Positions 31,021 to 31,254 of a DNA stretch of 31,254 nucleotides are shown here, piece by piece. The stretch lies in contig JAEWKR010000049.1 of the NCBI GenBank assembly GCA_023457715.1, forward strand, positions 1 to 31,254, written 5' to 3'. Source of the stretch: Verrucomicrobiota bacterium (GTDB taxonomy: Bacteria > Verrucomicrobiota > Verrucomicrobiia > Opitutales > Opitutaceae). Under the pieces are notes generated by a model that saw only the letters and a program-made list of their open reading frames with translations, searched no databases and was not told where the DNA came from. The translations under genes and the position numbers were made by a program. The first letter of the stretch is position 1; each line of letters begins with the position of its first letter.

Positions 31021-31254
31021 TCTTCGAAGCCGGATGATCCTGCAGCTTCCCGATCAGCTCGATGAGGTAGCGCTCGGGGTCGGCGCCGATCAGTCGGCAG
31101 TTTTCCACCAACGTGAAGAGGTTGGCCAGCCGCGGCCCCGCCTTCGGGTCGCCCACGAAGAGCCAGTTCTTCGCGCCGAGCTTCAACGGACGGATCGCAC
31201 GCTCGACCGCGTTGTTCGAGATCTCCGCCTCGACTTCAGTCAGGCAGCGGTGGA
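30917..31254 (-). CDS. tnpC: IS66 family transposase TnpC, C-terminal part
   Basis: The last 111 residues of an IS66 DDE transposase, open to the window edge at 31254. Visible are EISNNAVERAIRPLKLGAKN, carrying the conserved NNAxERAIRP with the last catalytic Glu, then WLFVGDPKAGPRLANLFTLV and a C-terminal IELIGKLQDHPASKIKELLP. The normal end is near HRW; the following Ala-rich residues overlap tnpB in antisense. The gene is convergent to tnpA-tnpB, so this is either a rearranged element or two adjoining elements. Confidence 0.88.
   Translation of the reverse strand, partial: HRCLTEVEAEISNNAVERAIRPLKLGAKNWLFVGDPKAGPRLANLFTLVENCRLIGADPERYLIELIGKLQDHPASKIKELLPHRWASAQQTQTAPAAPSASAAASPGPAR

Overview
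The window reads as a high-GC chromosomal segment of a Verrucomicrobiota bacterium, most likely Opitutaceae. I infer this from the protein style, the duplicated C-terminal domain of the NHL protein, start codons preceded by pyrimidine tracts rather than Shine-Dalgarno motifs, and intergenic regions full of short-word repeats. I could not search a database, so the placement is from memory of these families.

Layout. 1-204: three tandem word arrays. 205-4294 (+): holA (DNA polymerase III delta), purB and a PPi-type phosphofructokinase, closed by a clear terminator. 4348-4783: a repeat cluster between convergent genes. 4784-5365 (-): a first pdxH. 5576-9593 (+): mnmE, mnmG and trmB (tRNA modification). 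9700-16841 (+): the F1Fo ATP synthase operon atpB-E-F-H-A-G-D-C, with an extra gene for an S23/Avd-type four-helix-bundle protein between atpG and atpD, then a terminator. 17170-19395 (+): a membrane protein with EF-hand-like loops. 19352-22490 (-): a run read as pdxH2, histidine kinase, lipoate-ligase-like protein. 22699-23949 (+): M20 peptidase. 24237-24824 (-): MarC-type membrane protein. 25021-26097 (+): rlmN. 26229-29150 (+): secreted NHL-repeat protein. 29432-30004 (+): SMI1/KNR4 (SUKH) protein. 30278-31254: IS66 genes, with tnpA and tnpB on + and the 3' end of tnpC on -.

The most unusual content lies between the genes. At least ten intergenic sites carry degenerate arrays of 6-, 7-, 8- or 9-bp words, usually about four units (roughly 30 nt) long. 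Many are paired in inverted orientation so that the transcript or DNA strand could fold into a long stem. At 23956-24238 three different word families are nested concentrically. In the atp operon the octamer TTCAGYCY recurs at four consecutive junctions. At atpA/atpG its two inverted arms enclose only 24 nt. At atpG/atpD the same kind of arms enclose the whole four-helix-bundle gene, an arrangement like the intervening sequences of bacterial 23S rRNA that encode this protein family, but here in an ATP synthase operon. A second, GC-rich palindrome family (25-30 bp arms) lies between genes, and one copy is inserted in frame inside the lipoate-ligase-like gene, adding 20 residues.

The housekeeping genes look intact. 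Points of interest are two pdxH paralogues, a short atpH, a receiver domain without its phosphoacceptor aspartate, and convergent IS66 tnpB/tnpC.
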